This document shows positions 5,974 to 6,983 of a stretch of 6,983 bases of DNA, piece by piece. The stretch is taken from positions 1-6,983 of the forward strand of contig JANQHP010000042.1 of assembly GCA_028282625.1 (NCBI GenBank), read 5' to 3'. Positions within the stretch are counted from its first letter, which is position 1, and each line of letters opens with the position of its first letter. The position numbers were made by a program, and so were the translations under genes. The notes under the pieces are model-generated. The model was not told the DNA's origin. It ran no database searches and was given only the letters and a program-made list of their open reading frames with translations. The DNA comes from Rickettsiales bacterium (lineage in GTDB: Bacteria; Pseudomonadota; Alphaproteobacteria; Rickettsiales; UBA8987).

Positions 5974-6504
5974 CTACTCGCCGCACGGGCGGCACTCGGT
6001 GACCCACCTTAGTGTTCTCTCCCATAAGGGAGGAACCCACCAGACCCGTCTTTTGCAGTCAAACGAGTACAGGTACGGAGTACCGTTGTAGTATGTCGAA
6101 CAACCACCGCAAACGCTACCGATCCTTGATACGTGTGAAAACTCACAGCTCCAGCCGCCGTCTGTATTCAGGTCCGCCCAGATGTGTGACGGCGCACCTT
6201 CCGATGATGCGCCGTCAATCTCGGGATCAGGACCCAAATCCGTCGGATTCTGGGCAGCAACCATTGTGGTGGTCAGCAATGCTAGACTGAATTCGGGGCG
6301 CAGAATCGCACCCAATAGCGTTTTCGGTGGACACGTCGAGACCGGTGTTGCCACCGGCCCCAACAGCCATGATGGTGTAACCGCCTCAACCTCTGTCTGA
6401 GCGCTGGGCGCCCAGACATCGGGTTGGGGTTCTGCTGCCAGCAGGCCGCTGGCGGGGAAAAGAAACAGGCCCATGAGGACCAGGAAACTGAACAACGTTT
6501 TCAT
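5974..6504 (-). CDS. Unrecognised small secreted cysteine-rich protein, probable paralogue of the 4927 gene product
   Basis: 176 aa, family not recognised. Residues 1-24 are a Sec signal peptide (MK, hydrophobic FSFLVLMGLFLF, cut near LLAA/EPQ). A second hydrophobic stretch (62-84, ending MVAAQ) looks like another signal peptide or a short membrane segment. Then come GAPSHIWADL and a cysteine module: C120, C132, C135 (CGGC), C150, C171 and C174 (CRPC), with the chain ending two residues later. One further cysteine is C58. The spacing C-x11-CGxC-x14-C-x20-C-x2-C parallels the 4927 product, and both signal peptides contain LMGLFL. AGGAG six bases before the ATG and a UUCG-loop terminator downstream support this strand over the opposite open frames. 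Export and disulfide bonding are inferred; function is unknown. No clear promoter was found upstream. Confidence 0.8.
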   Translation of the reverse strand: MKTLFSFLVLMGLFLFPASGLLAAEPQPDVWAPSAQTEVEAVTPSWLLGPVATPVSTCPPKTLLGAILRPEFSLALLTTTMVAAQNPTDLGPDPEIDGASSEGAPSHIWADLNTDGGWSCEFSHVSRIGSVCGGCSTYYNGTPYLYSFDCKRRVWWVPPLWERTLRWVTECRPCGE

Positions 6505-6527
6505 GATTTACTCCTAAAACGTTTTCA
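6494..6527 (-). promoter_or_regulatory. 10-bp direct repeat and palindrome bracketing the ribosome binding site
   Basis: On the - strand TGAAAACGTT occurs at 6527-6518 and again at 6503-6494, where it begins with the TG of the start codon; the period is 24. The upstream copy extends into the palindrome AAAACGTTTT (6516-6525), which directly abuts the AGGAG ribosome binding site (6511-6515). CCTC/GAGG arms (about 6530-6543) lie just upstream. It could be a translational operator or a small duplication. Confidence 0.4.
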
Positions 6528-6865
6528 GACCTCGATACGGAGGTTGGTTGTGCCTCGTCCCTTCTGTAAAGGTGGTGAGGCGTTTTCGTTGGTGTCCAAC
6601 TTCTTCCACATCCATTTCCACATAAACCACATAACAATACACATGACCGTGCCTTCTAGGCATGCACCGTGGTGCTGCTCAGGCTACGGATGTGATGATG
6701 TCCCTGCAGTTGCAGCGGAAACTTCTACGGAGTAGAAGAAGAACAACTATATGAATACAATAAAAAGGTGTATAAATCGTTAACGAGTAGAATAAAAAGG
6801 AAAAAAGTGCAACTAGAGATGTGTTGGGTTGGGGTGGATGAGGTATGTGAAGGACGATATGCATA
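6505..6865. other. Intergenic region without a supported gene
   Basis: Apart from the leader of the - strand gene, I see no coding sequence here: the open frames present lack a credible start signal or protein character. Small palindromes occur: TGCCT/AGGCA (6650-6662), CTGCA/TGCAG (6704-6715), CTTCTAC/GTAGAAG around GGA (6722-6738) and TCGTTAACGA (6777-6786). AATAAAAAGG is repeated at 6759-6768 and 6791-6800, on either side of TCGTTAACGA. The stretch 6722-6810 is A+T-rich and may hold the - strand gene's promoter, but no convincing -35/-10 pair was found. Confidence 0.5.
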
Positions 6866-6867
6866 GG

Positions 6868-6905
6868 ACTGGATCCCGTGGTTGAACCACGGGATGACGT
6901 TTTTT
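6868..6905 (+). repeat. REP-like palindrome of the GGATCCCGTGG type, with T-run
   Basis: ATCCCGTGGTT (6873-6883) and AACCACGGGAT (6885-6895) form a perfect 11-bp inverted repeat around one base, preceded by ACTGG and followed by GACG and six T (6900-6905). From memory, palindromes with an ACTGGATCCCG start and GGGATGACG end are scattered between genes in many Alphaproteobacteria, including Rickettsia relatives. The T-run means it could also stop + strand transcription. Confidence 0.7.
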
Positions 6906-6910
6906 AAGTG

Positions 6911-6952
6911 CACCCCCTCACCCTAACCCTCTCCCCCGTTGGGGAGAGGGGA
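6911..6952. repeat. REP-like palindrome CCCTCACCCTAACCCTCTCCCC type
   Basis: CCCTCTCCCC (6927-6936) and GGGGAGAGGG (6941-6950) form a perfect 10-bp stem with a CGTT loop, preceded by CCCTCACCCTAA. This motif is a widely dispersed intergenic repeat in proteobacterial genomes. It begins six bases after the T-run of the previous palindrome, so the two form a composite repeat. The bases after 6952 show nothing recognisable. Confidence 0.7.
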
Positions 6953-6983
6953 TATTGCGGCGGCTGCGGCGGGCTGCCGATCG

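Noticed and set aside
6012..6290. + strand open frame opposite the 5974-6504 gene
   Set aside because: No ribosome binding site or signal sequence; the - strand frame has a signal peptide, RBS, ordered cysteines and a terminator.
6424..6735. 103-codon + strand open frame at the right end
   Set aside because: It overlaps the start of the well-supported - strand gene and has low-complexity His/Arg-rich translation without an RBS.

Overview
The window reads as chromosomal DNA of an alphaproteobacterium. SerRS, the EPSP synthase and HslU are all full-length, conserved bacterial types. The EPSP synthase has the class II framework seen in Agrobacterium CP4. The right end carries two palindromes of kinds widely scattered in proteobacterial genomes. 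I cannot name the genus. No rRNA, tRNA, CRISPR array or transposase gene is visible.

Left part (2-3236, + strand): the 3' half of serS (seryl-tRNA synthetase) overlaps aroA (EPSP synthase) by one base, so the two are probably co-transcribed and translationally coupled. After 65 bp with a weak AT-rich promoter-like patch comes an unrecognised gene (2139-3236). Its protein carries a twin-arginine-like export signal, an acidic linker and no family I can name. It converges on hslU with only 12 bp between the stop codons and no visible terminator.

Middle (3249-4926): hslU on the - strand encodes the complete 437-aa ATPase of the HslVU protease, but hslV is not next to it. The 364-bp divergent region holds a 2 x 16-bp tandem repeat of small palindromes next to a possible leaderless hslU promoter. 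It also holds an 11-bp direct repeat, an inverted repeat overlapping a good sigma70-type promoter that points right, and a leader of about 147 nt.

Right part (4927-6504): two convergent genes encode small secreted proteins, each with a Sec signal peptide, a strong ribosome binding site and a convincing intrinsic terminator. I recognise neither family. The two proteins share a six-cysteine spacing pattern around a CGxC core and an AP-(1-2)-W-x-D-L segment before it, so they look like diverged paralogues. A near-copy of the promoter/operator repeat upstream of the first gene lies between the two terminators, so that gene and its terminator are bracketed by direct repeats. This is the most novel-looking part of the window.

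Right end (6505-6983): about 370 bp with no supported gene but several small palindromes, then two adjacent REP-like palindromic repeats.
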